A stretch of DNA of 41,407 bases from Candidatus Pacebacteria bacterium CG_4_9_14_0_2_um_filter_40_15 (GCA_002788675.1 PFRS01000001.1:298706-340112), one strand, 5' to 3'. Counted from the stretch's first letter, positions 1 to 8,155 are shown. The notes: generated by a model not told the origin, from the sequence alone. Numbers and translations: made by a program.

Positions 1-279
1 TGAGGTAATGTAGGTGTATCCTGCAATCATTAGGTTTACGAATGTCCAGATTCCAGCCAATACAGTAATGTAGGTAATCATGGTAGACATGAAATTGAGA
101 ATGCCAATTTGATCTTCGCCGACATTTCCTTTTGCATCAAATGCCTTAATAACTTCAGGCTTATCGATGGTGCCTATTGGGTTTTCTTGTGCAAACACTA
201 AGGAAGGTACAAAAAAAGAAAAAAAGAGGAACACTAGTGAAATAATTTTTTTAGAAAGTGATTTCAAGTGCATTTTCAT
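1..279 (-). CDS. Pilin-like small secreted/membrane protein (3' end outside window)
   Basis: This frame is open from an ATG at 279 to the window edge, so only the first 93 codons are visible. It begins MKMHLKSLSKK, followed by a hydrophobic stretch and VFAQE, a plausible signal peptide with cleavage after A-x-A-like VFA. After a short polar segment it enters a hydrophobic helix containing MIAGYTYIT, the same pattern (hydrophobic, AGY, hydrophobic) seen in the neighbouring gene. I therefore place it with the TrbC/VirB2-like T4SS pilin family that is common in CPR genomes. The gene starts 1 base after the stop of the upstream minus-strand gene, so the two are probably one transcript. Family membership is inferred from the pattern only. 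Confidence 0.6.
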   Translation of the reverse strand, partial: MKMHLKSLSKKIISLVFLFFSFFVPSLVFAQENPIGTIDKPEVIKAFDAKGNVGEDQIGILNFMSTMITYITVLAGIWTFVNLMIAGYTYITS

Positions 280-280
280 G

Positions 281-631
281 TTACAAACCAACATCAGCTC
301 CAGTAATCAGAGCAACAATTTGTACAATCCAGTATGCGGAAAACATGACAATTATTCCAATAAGACCATTTATTGCAAGTGACTGCGCCTCTTGAATACC
401 TTCTTTCCCCTTAGTTATAAACTTGTAACCAGCCATAAAAAGGGTAAACGCAAAGTACACACCAGCCACAATAAATAAGTTGCGGACAAGAAGATTAACC
501 AGAAATGCTGGATTATTATAGATTTCTTTTACTGGGGTGCTATCTGAAAGTTTTAAGCAGTCACCTAGATCAACACCACCTTCACCAGGAGTACATTGTG
601 CGTAAGCTTGTGATATAAGCTGAAATTTCAT
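281..631 (-). CDS. T4SS pilin-like two-helix membrane protein, 116 aa
   Basis: The protein has a short N-terminus, a Cys-containing stretch, then two hydrophobic helices around residues 45-70 and 85-110 separated by the basic loop KFITKGKEGIQEAQ. The second helix ends in AYWIVQIVALITG. Helix, basic loop, then helix with a W-x-V-Q motif is the layout of TrbC/VirB2-like pilins (T4SS_pilin type). The C-terminus closely resembles that of the 10552-11151 gene (SYWMVQIMEVVFG). A TATAAT box lies 8 nt upstream of the ATG, suggesting a leaderless message. It probably supplies a subunit of a surface filament or secretion channel; the actual assembly partner is not visible here. Confidence 0.65.
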   Translation of the reverse strand: MKFQLISQAYAQCTPGEGGVDLGDCLKLSDSTPVKEIYNNPAFLVNLLVRNLFIVAGVYFAFTLFMAGYKFITKGKEGIQEAQSLAINGLIGIIVMFSAYWIVQIVALITGADVGL

Positions 632-639
632 CTAATGGT

Positions 640-645
640 ATTATA
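640..645 (-). promoter_or_regulatory. -10 box for the 281-631 pilin-like gene
   Basis: A TATAAT hexamer on the minus strand ends 8 nt before the ATG at 631. The predicted transcription start therefore falls at or next to the start codon. It is one of a series of such placements in this window. Confidence 0.55.
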
Positions 646-679
646 TAGTAACTTAAGTACATTTACTACTAGAGAGGAA

Positions 680-709
680 TTAGAATTCTTCCCTAGGAAT
701 AGGTACACT
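680..709 (+). promoter_or_regulatory. Candidate promoter of the sigma factor / mevalonate gene cluster
   Basis: TTAGAA (680-685) and TACACT (704-709) are separated by 18 nt. The predicted start near 716 would give a leader of about 14 nt containing GGGAG (722-726), just before the GTG at 731. The promoter lies inside the longer ATG-initiated ORF of the track, which argues for the downstream start. The match to consensus is moderate. Confidence 0.4.
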
Positions 710-730
710 ATAAGAAAGTATGGGAGTAGG

Positions 731-1255
731 GTGCAAGAGGCAAAACTAATTTTATTACTAAAACAGGGTGATCAACGAGCAGTAACGCAGTGGTTTTCGT
801 TGTATCATAATCGACTGTTGCGCGTGACACTGCAGAAAGTTTCTGTGCACGCTGATGCTGAAGAACTAGTTCAAGAGACATTTCTTAACTGTATGCGACA
901 GATAGGACTTTTTAGAGGCACCTCTTCATTGTGGACATGGATGAACTCGATTTTAAGACATGAAATTTCAGATTTTTATAGAAAAAAATATGCTAAAAAG
1001 GCGTTAAAAACATTGCCGTTATTTGATCGGTTAGCTATTGATGACATACACTCAAGTTCAGATGTTTCAGCTAAAGTAAGTAGTGTGCTTAAAAAAATGA
1101 GTACTGAATATCGTGAGCTTCTTCAACAAAAGTACATTGATAAATGTAAAGTTGTTGAAATTGCTTCAAGATTTGGAAGGTCGAACAAGGCAATTGAATC
1201 AGACTTGTTTAGAGCGCGCCAGGAATTTCAGTATTTGTGGTTGCAAGAAGAATAA
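731..1255 (+). CDS. ECF-like RNA polymerase sigma factor
   Basis: This is a sigma-70-family protein of about 174 aa with region 2 and region 4 only, as in extracytoplasmic-function sigma factors. Region 2 is seen in AEELVQETFLNCMRQIGLF and the following W-rich TSSLWTWMNSILRHEISDFYRK. Region 4 is the C-terminal helix-turn-helix around KVVEIASRFGRSNKAIESDL. I use the GTG at 731, preceded by GGGAG, rather than the track's ATG at 635. The extra 32 residues do not look like the family, overlap the divergent promoter, and contain a candidate promoter. It is the first gene of the co-directional run that leads into the isoprenoid genes, 3 bp before a small membrane protein. Whether it controls that run is inference. 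Confidence 0.8.
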   Translation: MQEAKLILLLKQGDQRAVTQWFSLYHNRLLRVTLQKVSVHADAEELVQETFLNCMRQIGLFRGTSSLWTWMNSILRHEISDFYRKKYAKKALKTLPLFDRLAIDDIHSSSDVSAKVSSVLKKMSTEYRELLQQKYIDKCKVVEIASRFGRSNKAIESDLFRARQEFQYLWLQEE

Positions 1256-1258
1256 AGA

Positions 1259-1459
1259 ATGAATATGAAAAAAACAGAATCAGAGTTTTTAGAAAAGTTG
1301 CATGCTGAAGCAGCATTTCAACACGAGCTCTTTAGTCACAGAGTGCTTCCAAGTAAAGTCGATGTTTTAACCTCTTTTATTGGAACACACTCATGGCAAA
1401 CATTTTTGTTTTTGGCTCTAGTAACGTCAATAGTACTTGAAGTTATTGAAAAATGGTAA
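1259..1459 (+). CDS. Small single-helix membrane protein, 66 aa
   Basis: About 40 mostly polar residues are followed by one hydrophobic helix (roughly residues 46-61, WQTFLFLALVTSIVLEV) and a short charged tail. There is no recognisable domain. It starts 3 bp after the ECF-like sigma factor and overlaps the next membrane gene by 7 bp, so translational coupling is likely. A small membrane protein directly after an ECF sigma gene is the usual place for an anti-sigma factor, but no zinc-binding His-Cys motif or other anti-sigma signature is present. That role remains speculation. Confidence 0.6.
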   Translation: MNMKKTESEFLEKLHAEAAFQHELFSHRVLPSKVDVLTSFIGTHSWQTFLFLALVTSIVLEVIEKW

Positions 1460-1800
1460 CAATGAGAAAAAAAAGTGCCCTAATATCAATCCTATACTCG
1501 ATTGGACAAATAGCGCTAGGACTATTGGTGCATCCCTATCAAACAATGCAATCGTTGGTAAAAGAACGGGTGTTTGTTTGGATGGCCGCTATTCCACTAT
1601 ATGTATTGGTTGCTGTGACTGTAGGTTGGAAATTTGTTGTGGTACCGTTAGTGCAAGTGATGTTTTCATGTTCAACTAGGTATTATTTGGCTTGTGATGC
1701 ACTTTCACTGATTTCTAATACTCTTATTTTTTTCTGCTGGTATTGGCAAGTAGTACTCTTATATTTATTAGTGAGGTTTAGATTAGTTGTTAAAAAGTAA
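1453..1800 (+). CDS. Small polytopic membrane protein, 115 aa
   Basis: Not recognised. It has three likely transmembrane segments: near residues 8-25, 42-70 and 85-110. The C-terminus is basic (RFRLVVKK), predicting a cytoplasmic end. Its ATG overlaps the stop of the preceding 66-aa gene (ATGGTAA). A second in-frame ATG three codons later is equally possible. The gene ends 9 bp before the IPP isomerase start, so it sits physically between the sigma factor and the isoprenoid genes and is probably co-transcribed with both. Confidence 0.6.
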   Translation: MVTMRKKSALISILYSIGQIALGLLVHPYQTMQSLVKERVFVWMAAIPLYVLVAVTVGWKFVVVPLVQVMFSCSTRYYLACDALSLISNTLIFFCWYWQVVLLYLLVRFRLVVKK

Positions 1801-1809
1801 AGAATATAT

Positions 1810-2442
1810 ATGGAAGAATTAATTAGTATCGTTTCATCGGCTGACGTGCAAACAGGTGTAGCAGATAAACTGCAAGCTCACAAATATCCAGTACAAAGGC
1901 ATCGAGCAATTTCTGTTTGGATTCGAAACAATCAAGGAGAAGTATTGTTACAAAAGAGAAGTAAATCAAAAATAATTGGTGCTGATTGGTGGGCAAATAC
2001 TGTATGCGGAAATGTCTGGAATGATGAATCGTATGAAGCATGTGCACTACGAAGATTGCATGAAGAGTTAGGGCTTCAATGTACCGAGGCTAATTTGCAA
2101 AAAGGGGCTCGGTTTGAGTATCGTGCCTACTGTAATGAAACCTATGGCGAACATGAAGTTGATCAAATATTTTTTATTGAAAATGTAGCCGTACAGCCAA
2201 TTCCAAATCCCGCTGAAGTGTCTGAAATTGCTTGGGTCGATTGGGAAGAACTTCGCTCACGTGTTCTTTTTTTGGTTTCTGAACAGGGCTATTATTCAGC
2301 TGAGGCATCACTGGCGGCATCATGGAATGAGCTTGCAGAAAACATGCAACCACTTGAGGTAACTGTGGGAACTTACCAGCTAACACTTGCCCCTTGGACA
2401 GTGATGATGATTACCGGCGATCTTGTGTCATTTCGTGAGTAG
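1810..2442 (+). CDS. idi: Isopentenyl-diphosphate delta-isomerase, type I (Nudix)
   Basis: Interconverts IPP and DMAPP, the last step of the mevalonate route. At 210 aa it aligns by eye with E. coli Idi. Metal-ligand histidines sit at H24 and H31 (AHKYPVQRH). The catalytic cysteine is C66 in NTVCGN. The Nudix-like helix is RRLHEELG, and the metal/catalytic glutamates E114 and E116 are in GEHEVDQIF. The odd feature is the residue two after the catalytic Cys: the family has CGH, with His as a Mn ligand, and this protein has CGN (N68). The long C-terminal extension beyond about residue 150 is not matched to anything. A second Nudix/IDI-like gene lies downstream in the same run. Confidence 0.88.
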   Translation: MEELISIVSSADVQTGVADKLQAHKYPVQRHRAISVWIRNNQGEVLLQKRSKSKIIGADWWANTVCGNVWNDESYEACALRRLHEELGLQCTEANLQKGARFEYRAYCNETYGEHEVDQIFFIENVAVQPIPNPAEVSEIAWVDWEELRSRVLFLVSEQGYYSAEASLAASWNELAENMQPLEVTVGTYQLTLAPWTVMMITGDLVSFRE

Positions 2443-2490
2443 CAATTTTTACTTTGCATGATTTTGCATCTTTTTTGCGACTAACTTAGT

Positions 2491-3705
2491 GTGACTGATA
2501 CACACTCATTTTTTATTAGAGAAAAAATACCAGCTGCTAAAAAAGTTGCACGGAGGCAGAAAACACTTAAGAGTTTTTCTGGTACACCCGTATTAGCTGG
2601 GTCAACATTTCCTTTTGATATAGAAAAAATAAGCTCTCAAAATTGTGAAAATCTTGTGGGTAGTGTAGCAATTCCTGTGGGAATAGCTGGTCCATCGCCT
2701 GTAGAAATTTCTTTTGAGGGTAAAACTGAAAAATATCCTTCTGTTGTGTTTCCTCTTGCAACAACTGAAGGAGCCTTAGTTGCTTCTATTAATCGTGGCG
2801 CTCGTTGTTTGGCAGCTGCAGGTGGGGCAAAAGTATCAGTGAAAAATGTGGGTATGAGTAGAGCCCCAGTATTTGTCTGCAAAGACGGGGCAGCTGCCAA
2901 ACAATTTATAGCCTGGATTGAAGCAAACACAGCTCTGTTTGAAGAAGCTGCGAAGGCAACAAGTTCCCATTTACACTTTCTGTCAGTCACCACCTATGTG
3001 GAAGAGTCTTTTGTATTTGTTCGCGTAGCTTTCGACACTGATGAAGCTATGGGCATGAACATGGTTAGTATTGCGCTCGATTATTGGTGGAATACTCTAG
3101 TTCCCGACAAAATTAAAAATGAAGTACAGATGGTGGCACTTTCTGGCAATGTGTGTGGTGACAAAAAACCAGCTCAAATTACTCGAAAACTCGGAAGAGG
3201 ATACTGGGTGCGAGTGTCAGCTCTTATTTCAAGCCAAGTCCTTGGGGACATACTGCATGTAGACGCCAAGTCACTTTTTAATACCCACTATGCAAAAAAT
3301 ATTGTGGGTTCCCGAGTTGCGGGTATTCCAGCACCCAACATGCATGTGGCTAACGCTGTGGCGGCTTTTTTTCTGGCTACTGGGCAGGATAGTGCTCATG
3401 TAGTAGATGTTGCTAGCAGTGCTTCCGTGTCATTCATGCTTGAAGGTGATGCGCTAGCAGTTGAACTCCACATGCCAAGCGTTCCAGTTGGGACCGTTGG
3501 TGGTGGTACTGCTTTACCACAACAAAAAGAGTGGCTATCTCAGTGCATACCTCAAAAGATTACTGCTGCTGATTTAGCAGCATTTGTTGCAGTGGCAGCT
3601 TTGTGTGGTGAACTCTCCGGATTAGCTGCGCTTTCAACTCAGACGCTTGCCTCAGCACATGCAAAGCTAGGTCGAAGCAAAAAAAAGAGTCAGGAAGCAG
3701 TATGA
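2491..3705 (+). CDS. hmgA: 3-hydroxy-3-methylglutaryl-CoA reductase, class I, soluble
   Basis: Reduces HMG-CoA to mevalonate with NADPH, the committed step. The 404-aa protein lacks membrane helices, like archaeal class I enzymes. Visible signatures are ENLVGSVAIPVGIAGP (CoA site), the catalytic Glu in TTEGALVAS (E93), the catalytic Lys in GDKKPA (K225 or K226), the catalytic Asp in TGQDSAHVV (D300), the dinucleotide site in DEAMGMNM, GTVGGGTALP, and a C-terminal His followed by basic residues (AHAKLGRSKKK, H390). The start is a GTG with no clear Shine-Dalgarno. There are 48 bp of AT-rich sequence before it, the largest gap in the run. The gene overlaps HMG-CoA synthase by ATGA. Confidence 0.95.
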   Translation: MTDTHSFFIREKIPAAKKVARRQKTLKSFSGTPVLAGSTFPFDIEKISSQNCENLVGSVAIPVGIAGPSPVEISFEGKTEKYPSVVFPLATTEGALVASINRGARCLAAAGGAKVSVKNVGMSRAPVFVCKDGAAAKQFIAWIEANTALFEEAAKATSSHLHFLSVTTYVEESFVFVRVAFDTDEAMGMNMVSIALDYWWNTLVPDKIKNEVQMVALSGNVCGDKKPAQITRKLGRGYWVRVSALISSQVLGDILHVDAKSLFNTHYAKNIVGSRVAGIPAPNMHVANAVAAFFLATGQDSAHVVDVASSASVSFMLEGDALAVELHMPSVPVGTVGGGTALPQQKEWLSQCIPQKITAADLAAFVAVAALCGELSGLAALSTQTLASAHAKLGRSKKKSQEAV

Positions 3706-4778
3706 AATCCTTTCTGCAGCAATACTCAATTCCCAAAAAAGTTGGTATCGTTTCGTACGGGGCATACATTCCTCATCAACGTATAACCTCCGCAGAAATT
3801 GATCTTCACCAAGGGAAAGATCCTGGTTCAACTGCAAAAAGTGCACACCTTATTTCAAAAGCAGTGCCCGCCAGTGATGAAGATGCCGCAACGTTGGCGT
3901 GCATGTCAGCAGGTCAAGCACTCGAGCGAGCATCGATTTCTTCACAGGATATTCAGTCACTCTTTATTGGAAGTGAAAGTCATCCCTATGCGGTAAAACC
4001 TACTGGGGCAACGGTAGCTACTGCACTTGGACTTTCACAGTATATTTCTCTAGCGGATCTTGAATTTGCTTGTAAAGCTGGCACGCAGGGACTACAGATT
4101 TCAGCAGCATACGTGCAGTCCGGGATGCAGATAGCTAGCATGGCAATTGGCTCAGATACGGCCCAAGCAGCTCCGGGTGATGCCTTGGAATATTCTGCTG
4201 CAGCTGGAAGTGCCGCGTACATACTTGGTTCAAAAGGTATCCTGGCCGAGTTATTAGCAACTGTGTCTGTTGCAACAGACACACCTGATTTTTGGCGATT
4301 AAATGGTTCTGAGTATCCCAGTCATGCAGGAAGATTTTCTGGTGAACCAGCCTATTTTGCTCACATAACTAAGAGTGTTACTGCTTTGCTTGAAATGACC
4401 CAACTTACCGCTAAAAAAATTGATTATTGTGTGTTTCATACGCCCAATATGAAATTCCCTACGACAGTGGCAAAAAGACTTGGATTTAATTTAGAGCAAC
4501 TACAACCTTCGCTGTTAGTACAGACTGTGGGAAATACTTATTCAGCAGCTACTCTGCTTGCTTTAGCTCAAACACTTGACAGTGTTGAAGCGAATAAAAC
4601 TATCTTAGTTGCGTCATATGGGTCAGGTGCTGGATCAGATGCATTTTTATTTAAGACAACACCATTGCTAACAAAGAGAAGGTTGCATTGGAGCGGTTTG
4701 ATTAAGCAACAACTGTCAAAAACAACCAACATTTCTTATTCAGAGTATATGCACAATACTTCAGGAGGTCACGCATGA
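3702..4778 (+). CDS. Hydroxymethylglutaryl-CoA synthase, archaeal type
   Basis: Condenses acetyl-CoA with acetoacetyl-CoA to HMG-CoA. The length (358 aa) and sequence fit the archaeal rather than the eukaryotic/Gram-positive form: GIVSYGAYIPHQRI at the N-terminus, nucleophile Cys in EFACKAGTQG (C124), GRFSGEPAYFAHI, and the His motif VFHTPNMKFP. It overlaps both neighbours by 4 bp, in the same HMGS-thiolase-DUF35 order found in archaeal clusters, where the three proteins form one channelling complex (established for a methanogen). The same complex is likely here. Archaeal-type sequence within a bacterial gene run suggests ancient transfer. Confidence 0.92.
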   Translation: MKSFLQQYSIPKKVGIVSYGAYIPHQRITSAEIDLHQGKDPGSTAKSAHLISKAVPASDEDAATLACMSAGQALERASISSQDIQSLFIGSESHPYAVKPTGATVATALGLSQYISLADLEFACKAGTQGLQISAAYVQSGMQIASMAIGSDTAQAAPGDALEYSAAAGSAAYILGSKGILAELLATVSVATDTPDFWRLNGSEYPSHAGRFSGEPAYFAHITKSVTALLEMTQLTAKKIDYCVFHTPNMKFPTTVAKRLGFNLEQLQPSLLVQTVGNTYSAATLLALAQTLDSVEANKTILVASYGSGAGSDAFLFKTTPLLTKRRLHWSGLIKQQLSKTTNISYSEYMHNTSGGHA

Positions 4779-5944
4779 TGCCTGAAAATAAAAAAATTCA
4801 TATTGTTGGTTCACACATTACACAGTTTGGAGAACTGTGGGACAGATCGTTAGAAGATTTGGCCTACGAAGCTACAACGCAGTGTATTACTGATGCTGAT
4901 CTTCAGCCAAAAGGAATAGATGCTATTTTTGTTGCCAATATGACCGCGAGTCAGTTTGAGACTCAGGCGCACTTGGGCGCGTTAGTGAGTGATTTTCTGC
5001 CACACCATCCTCCGAGCACTCGAGTTGAAGCCGCATGTGCTTCGGGTGGAGTGGCGATTGTGCAAGCATGTCAGGCACTTCTGTCAGGATTGTATGAAAC
5101 GGTTTTGGTAGTTGGGGTAGAAAAAATGACTGATGGTTCGGCTGATGCGGCCACTGTATTATCGGCAGCGGCTCATCAATCTGCCGAGTATGGCAGTACT
5201 TTTCCAGGACTCTATGCTCTTTTAGCACAGGCTCACATGCAAAAATATAAAACTCCTCGGAGCGCCTTGAGTATGATTGCAGCTAAAAATCATGGACATG
5301 GCATCTCAAACAAAAAAGCTCAATTTAGAAGAGCAATTACGCCGGAAGCTGTTGAAAAAACCATGATGGTTTCCGAGCCATTAAGGGTGCTTGATTGCTC
5401 TCCAATTTCGGATGGGGCCGCAGCAGTTATCCTTTCGACCACTCGTTCAAAAATGAATAACAGTATTCAAATTATTGGGTTTGGGCAAGGTCAAGATAGC
5501 TTACAACTTTCAAAAAGAAAGTCACTAACTTCACTACAAAGCACTAAAGATGCTGCTCAAAATGCCTACCGTATGGCAAACCAGGGTCCAGAAAGTATTG
5601 ATGTTGCCGAAGTGCATGATTGTTTTTCAATTGCAGAGTTACTCGCTATGGAAGATTTGGGTTTTTGTGAACCAGGTAAGGCAGCTGCAGCGGTCTTGAA
5701 AGAGAAGACATCAGTTGCTAAAAATAGCGTAGCTTTTCCGGTGATTAATCACTCGGGTGGTCTGAAAGCATGTGGACATCCCGTTGGAGCCACGGGAGTT
5801 AAACAGGTAGCGTATCTCTATGAGTTACTCTCGTCTTCAACAAATTATAGTACTGGTTTAACACATAATGTTGGTGGAAGCGGCGCGACAGCAGTGGTAA
5901 CGATAGTACAAAAAGTGAACAGTACGAAAGGTACACAGCAATGA
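4775..5944 (+). CDS. Acetyl-CoA C-acetyltransferase, archaeal SCP-x-like thiolase
   Basis: Makes acetoacetyl-CoA from two acetyl-CoA, the entry reaction of the pathway. Nucleophile Cys is in VEAACASGGVAI (C88). The VHDCFSIAELLAMEDLGF segment and NHSGGLKACGHPVGATG, with its second active-site Cys and His, are typical of the SCP-x/archaeal branch, and GGSGATAVV closes the fold. The gene begins ATGATG, overlapping the stop of HMG-CoA synthase, and its TGA overlaps the ATG of the OB-fold gene. This supports one coupled translation unit for a thiolase-scaffold-synthase complex. Confidence 0.92.
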   Translation: MMPENKKIHIVGSHITQFGELWDRSLEDLAYEATTQCITDADLQPKGIDAIFVANMTASQFETQAHLGALVSDFLPHHPPSTRVEAACASGGVAIVQACQALLSGLYETVLVVGVEKMTDGSADAATVLSAAAHQSAEYGSTFPGLYALLAQAHMQKYKTPRSALSMIAAKNHGHGISNKKAQFRRAITPEAVEKTMMVSEPLRVLDCSPISDGAAAVILSTTRSKMNNSIQIIGFGQGQDSLQLSKRKSLTSLQSTKDAAQNAYRMANQGPESIDVAEVHDCFSIAELLAMEDLGFCEPGKAAAAVLKEKTSVAKNSVAFPVINHSGGLKACGHPVGATGVKQVAYLYELLSSSTNYSTGLTHNVGGSGATAVVTIVQKVNSTKGTQQ

Positions 5945-6228
5945 AACCCGCCGATTACTGGAGACAGAGCAAAAAATGGTCCAGCTATTTGTTTAAAGAA
6001 GGTGTTGTCGTGCAATCGACATTTCAGTATGTAGTACCTAGTGCACAAGAACACTATGCGCCATATAGTTTTTTAGTGCTGTCAGTAGCCAATGAAACGA
6101 TTGAAGTAATGGGTGTCCCAGGAGAAAAATTTCAAGCTGGAGATAGAGTTCGACTTGTGCTCCGAAGAACTGCCGTGATCAGTACATCAGAGCCTATTTC
6201 TTACGGATTAAAAGCAGAAAAAATATAG
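5941..6228 (+). CDS. DUF35-like OB-fold protein lacking the zinc ribbon
   Basis: In archaea a DUF35 protein, with an N-terminal zinc ribbon and a C-terminal OB fold, holds thiolase and HMG-CoA synthase together and shares the CoA tunnel. This 95-aa protein keeps the family's N-terminal helix (YWRQSKKWSSYL), the strand before the OB fold (GVVVQSTFQYVVP), APYSFLVLSV, and the C-terminal GDRVRLVLRR...ISYGLKAEKI pattern. It contains no cysteine at all, so the four-Cys ribbon normally placed between the helix and the first strand is absent. It overlaps the thiolase stop by 4 bp and is 4 bp before mevalonate kinase. Assignment rests on context plus these patterns. Confidence 0.75.
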   Translation: MKPADYWRQSKKWSSYLFKEGVVVQSTFQYVVPSAQEHYAPYSFLVLSVANETIEVMGVPGEKFQAGDRVRLVLRRTAVISTSEPISYGLKAEKI

Positions 6229-6232
6229 TTCT

Positions 6233-7120
6233 ATGAAATCAGGGATGGGTTTTTCTACTGGCAAAATTATAATTACTGGAGAACATAGTGTTGTGTATGG
6301 GTATCCAGCTGTGGTGTCGGCAATTGAAAAGGGTATTACCGTGAAAGTAAGCGATCAGCAACAAGAAAACACGCAACTGACTTCTGGGTATCAACAACAT
6401 ATTTTGAAGTATTTTTCCAAAGTTTTTACTGTTGATGCCAGTAATCTATCTGTAGCCACTGAGTCTGAATTACTATCAAGTTCGGGTCAGGGGAGTTCTG
6501 CAGCTTTTGCTCTAGGTTTATTCAGGGCACTGGCTGATTACTTTTCTTTTACAGTAAGTGATGACGAGTTGTTCCGATTAGTAACTAAAGCTGAAGCATT
6601 TGTGCATACAAACCCTAGCGGCATTGATTCATGTGCAGTTGTGTATGGGCACACCCATGTTTTTCAAAAATTGGATGCACACAACACATTTGAAAAAAAA
6701 CACCTCTTAATTGAAAAGCCATATGAGTTCTTAGTAATTCACTCGGGCAAAGCAGCCGAGTCTACAGGTGAAATGGTGCAGTTTGTTGCTCAAAAGCACA
6801 GAAAACACAATCTTTCTGAGCTTTTTTCAAAGATGGGTTCGGTTAGTTCAAGAATTGCTGAAGCACTAAGCACAAGCACTTTTTCGGGTGACCTTTTAGA
6901 TGAGAATGAAGCATACTTAGAAGAGCTCGGCGTTGTGAGCCAAAGGGCAAAAAATATAATTCGCATCATACGAAAAAATGGTGGTAGTGCAAAAGTAACT
7001 GGCGCGGGAGGTAGCGCAACAGGATCAGGTTGGATTTTGGCATACGCACCCGATATTACTTCATTAACAAAAGAGGCACAGACCTCAGGTTGGGAAAACT
7101 TTACGAGTACGGTACAATAG
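6233..7120 (+). CDS. mvk: Mevalonate kinase (GHMP family)
   Basis: Phosphorylates mevalonate to mevalonate-5-phosphate. At 295 aa it has the three GHMP motifs: TGKIIITGEHSVVYGYPAV near the N-terminus, with the catalytic Lys and the Glu/His region; the ATP-binding loop SSSGQGSSAAFALGL; and the C-terminal KVTGAGGSATGSGWILAY. The NPSGIDS motif carries the catalytic Asp. The first ATG (6233) is used, but the ATG four codons later is an alternative because the core fold begins just after it. It is 4 bp after the OB-fold gene and 21 bp before phosphomevalonate kinase. Confidence 0.9.
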   Translation: MKSGMGFSTGKIIITGEHSVVYGYPAVVSAIEKGITVKVSDQQQENTQLTSGYQQHILKYFSKVFTVDASNLSVATESELLSSSGQGSSAAFALGLFRALADYFSFTVSDDELFRLVTKAEAFVHTNPSGIDSCAVVYGHTHVFQKLDAHNTFEKKHLLIEKPYEFLVIHSGKAAESTGEMVQFVAQKHRKHNLSELFSKMGSVSSRIAEALSTSTFSGDLLDENEAYLEELGVVSQRAKNIIRIIRKNGGSAKVTGAGGSATGSGWILAYAPDITSLTKEAQTSGWENFTSTVQ

Positions 7121-7141
7121 ACTCTTCTTTAGAAAGCACTC

Positions 7142-8152
7142 ATGACGCAAACAGCACATACATTAAAGCAGGTTACTGCATCTGCACCAGGCAAATTAAT
7201 GCTTTCTGTGGGGTATGCTGTAGTGCATGGGTATCCCACTGTGGTTACGGCAGTAGATCAGCGACTTTTCGCAACAGTACGAAAAAATGGTGTTGATGTG
7301 TTTCACCTAGATGCTCCAGATTTGGGTTTAACTGCGTATACAAAAGATATGGCTGATCTTGGAAAAAAAGATCTTCCAAAGGCTGTTCGTTTTATTGAAA
7401 TTCTCTACAAGAATTTTCTGAAGAAATATCCTCAAAAAGAAGGCATTATTGTTACTACCAAAAGTGATTTTTCATCTGCCTATGGTTTTGGTTCAAGTAG
7501 TGCAGTTACGGTTGCGTTTGCTAAGGCTCTCACTGCTCTTTATGGCGTTGAGCTTTCCAGGCAAGAGCTTTTTGATCTTTGCTACCACGCAGTGATTGAA
7601 GTGCAAGGTGTCGGGTCAGGGTATGACATTGCCGCGGCAATTTGGGGAGGGACACTTTTTTATATTAGTCCCGCTAAAGTGGTTACGCCAATTCATCTTA
7701 AAAATAAAAATTTTAATTTGGTCATTGCTTATTCTGGTGAAAAAGCTGATACACCAACACTTATTCGTGTTGTTGATAGCAAGTTAGTAGCTCAGCCAGA
7801 AAAGGTTAATGAGATATTTAAAGAGATTGCACAAATAGCAGAAGATTTTCCTGCGGCAGCTGAATCAGAAGATTGGGCGCAGATTGGTTCTTTATTTAAA
7901 AAATCTCAACAAGCAGCTAGAGATCTGGGTGTTAGTAATTCCAGACTTGAAGAATTAATCACGGCGGCGGAAGATGCTGGAGCACTTGGTGCAACATCAT
8001 CAGGCGCTGCGGGAGGAGATTGTATTCTAGCTGTGGTTACGGGTCAGACACATGACGCCGTTACCTCAGCACTTTCAAAAATCGGTGGTAAGATTATTGA
8101 AGTAGCAGTACACGCACAAGGTGTTCGTGTTGAGTCTTCAGAAACGCTCTAA
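7142..8152 (+). CDS. Phosphomevalonate kinase (GHMP family)
   Basis: Converts mevalonate-5-phosphate to the 5-diphosphate. The 336-aa protein has the N-terminal ASAPGKLMLSVGYAVVHGYPTVV, the ATP loop YGFGSSSAVTVAFAKAL, the GSGYDIAAAIWGG motif typical of bacterial phosphomevalonate kinases, and the C-terminal GALGATSSGAAGGDCILAVV. It sits between mevalonate kinase and the decarboxylase homologue, the expected order of activities. A TACAAT sequence at 7110-7115 in the tail of the previous gene could be an internal promoter, but no matching -35 is evident. The presence of this kinase indicates the classical rather than the archaeal mevalonate-phosphate dehydratase route. Confidence 0.87.
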   Translation: MTQTAHTLKQVTASAPGKLMLSVGYAVVHGYPTVVTAVDQRLFATVRKNGVDVFHLDAPDLGLTAYTKDMADLGKKDLPKAVRFIEILYKNFLKKYPQKEGIIVTTKSDFSSAYGFGSSSAVTVAFAKALTALYGVELSRQELFDLCYHAVIEVQGVGSGYDIAAAIWGGTLFYISPAKVVTPIHLKNKNFNLVIAYSGEKADTPTLIRVVDSKLVAQPEKVNEIFKEIAQIAEDFPAAAESEDWAQIGSLFKKSQQAARDLGVSNSRLEELITAAEDAGALGATSSGAAGGDCILAVVTGQTHDAVTSALSKIGGKIIEVAVHAQGVRVESSETL

Positions 8153-8155
8153 TCT

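Noticed and set aside
167-382. 71-aa plus-strand ORF
   Set aside because: It lies across two pilin-like genes on the other strand, is Asn/Lys-rich, and has no supporting signal.
635-730. N-terminal extension of the sigma factor from the track's ATG
   Set aside because: It overlaps the divergent -10 box, holds a candidate promoter, and adds residues unlike the family; the GTG at 731 has a GGGAG site.
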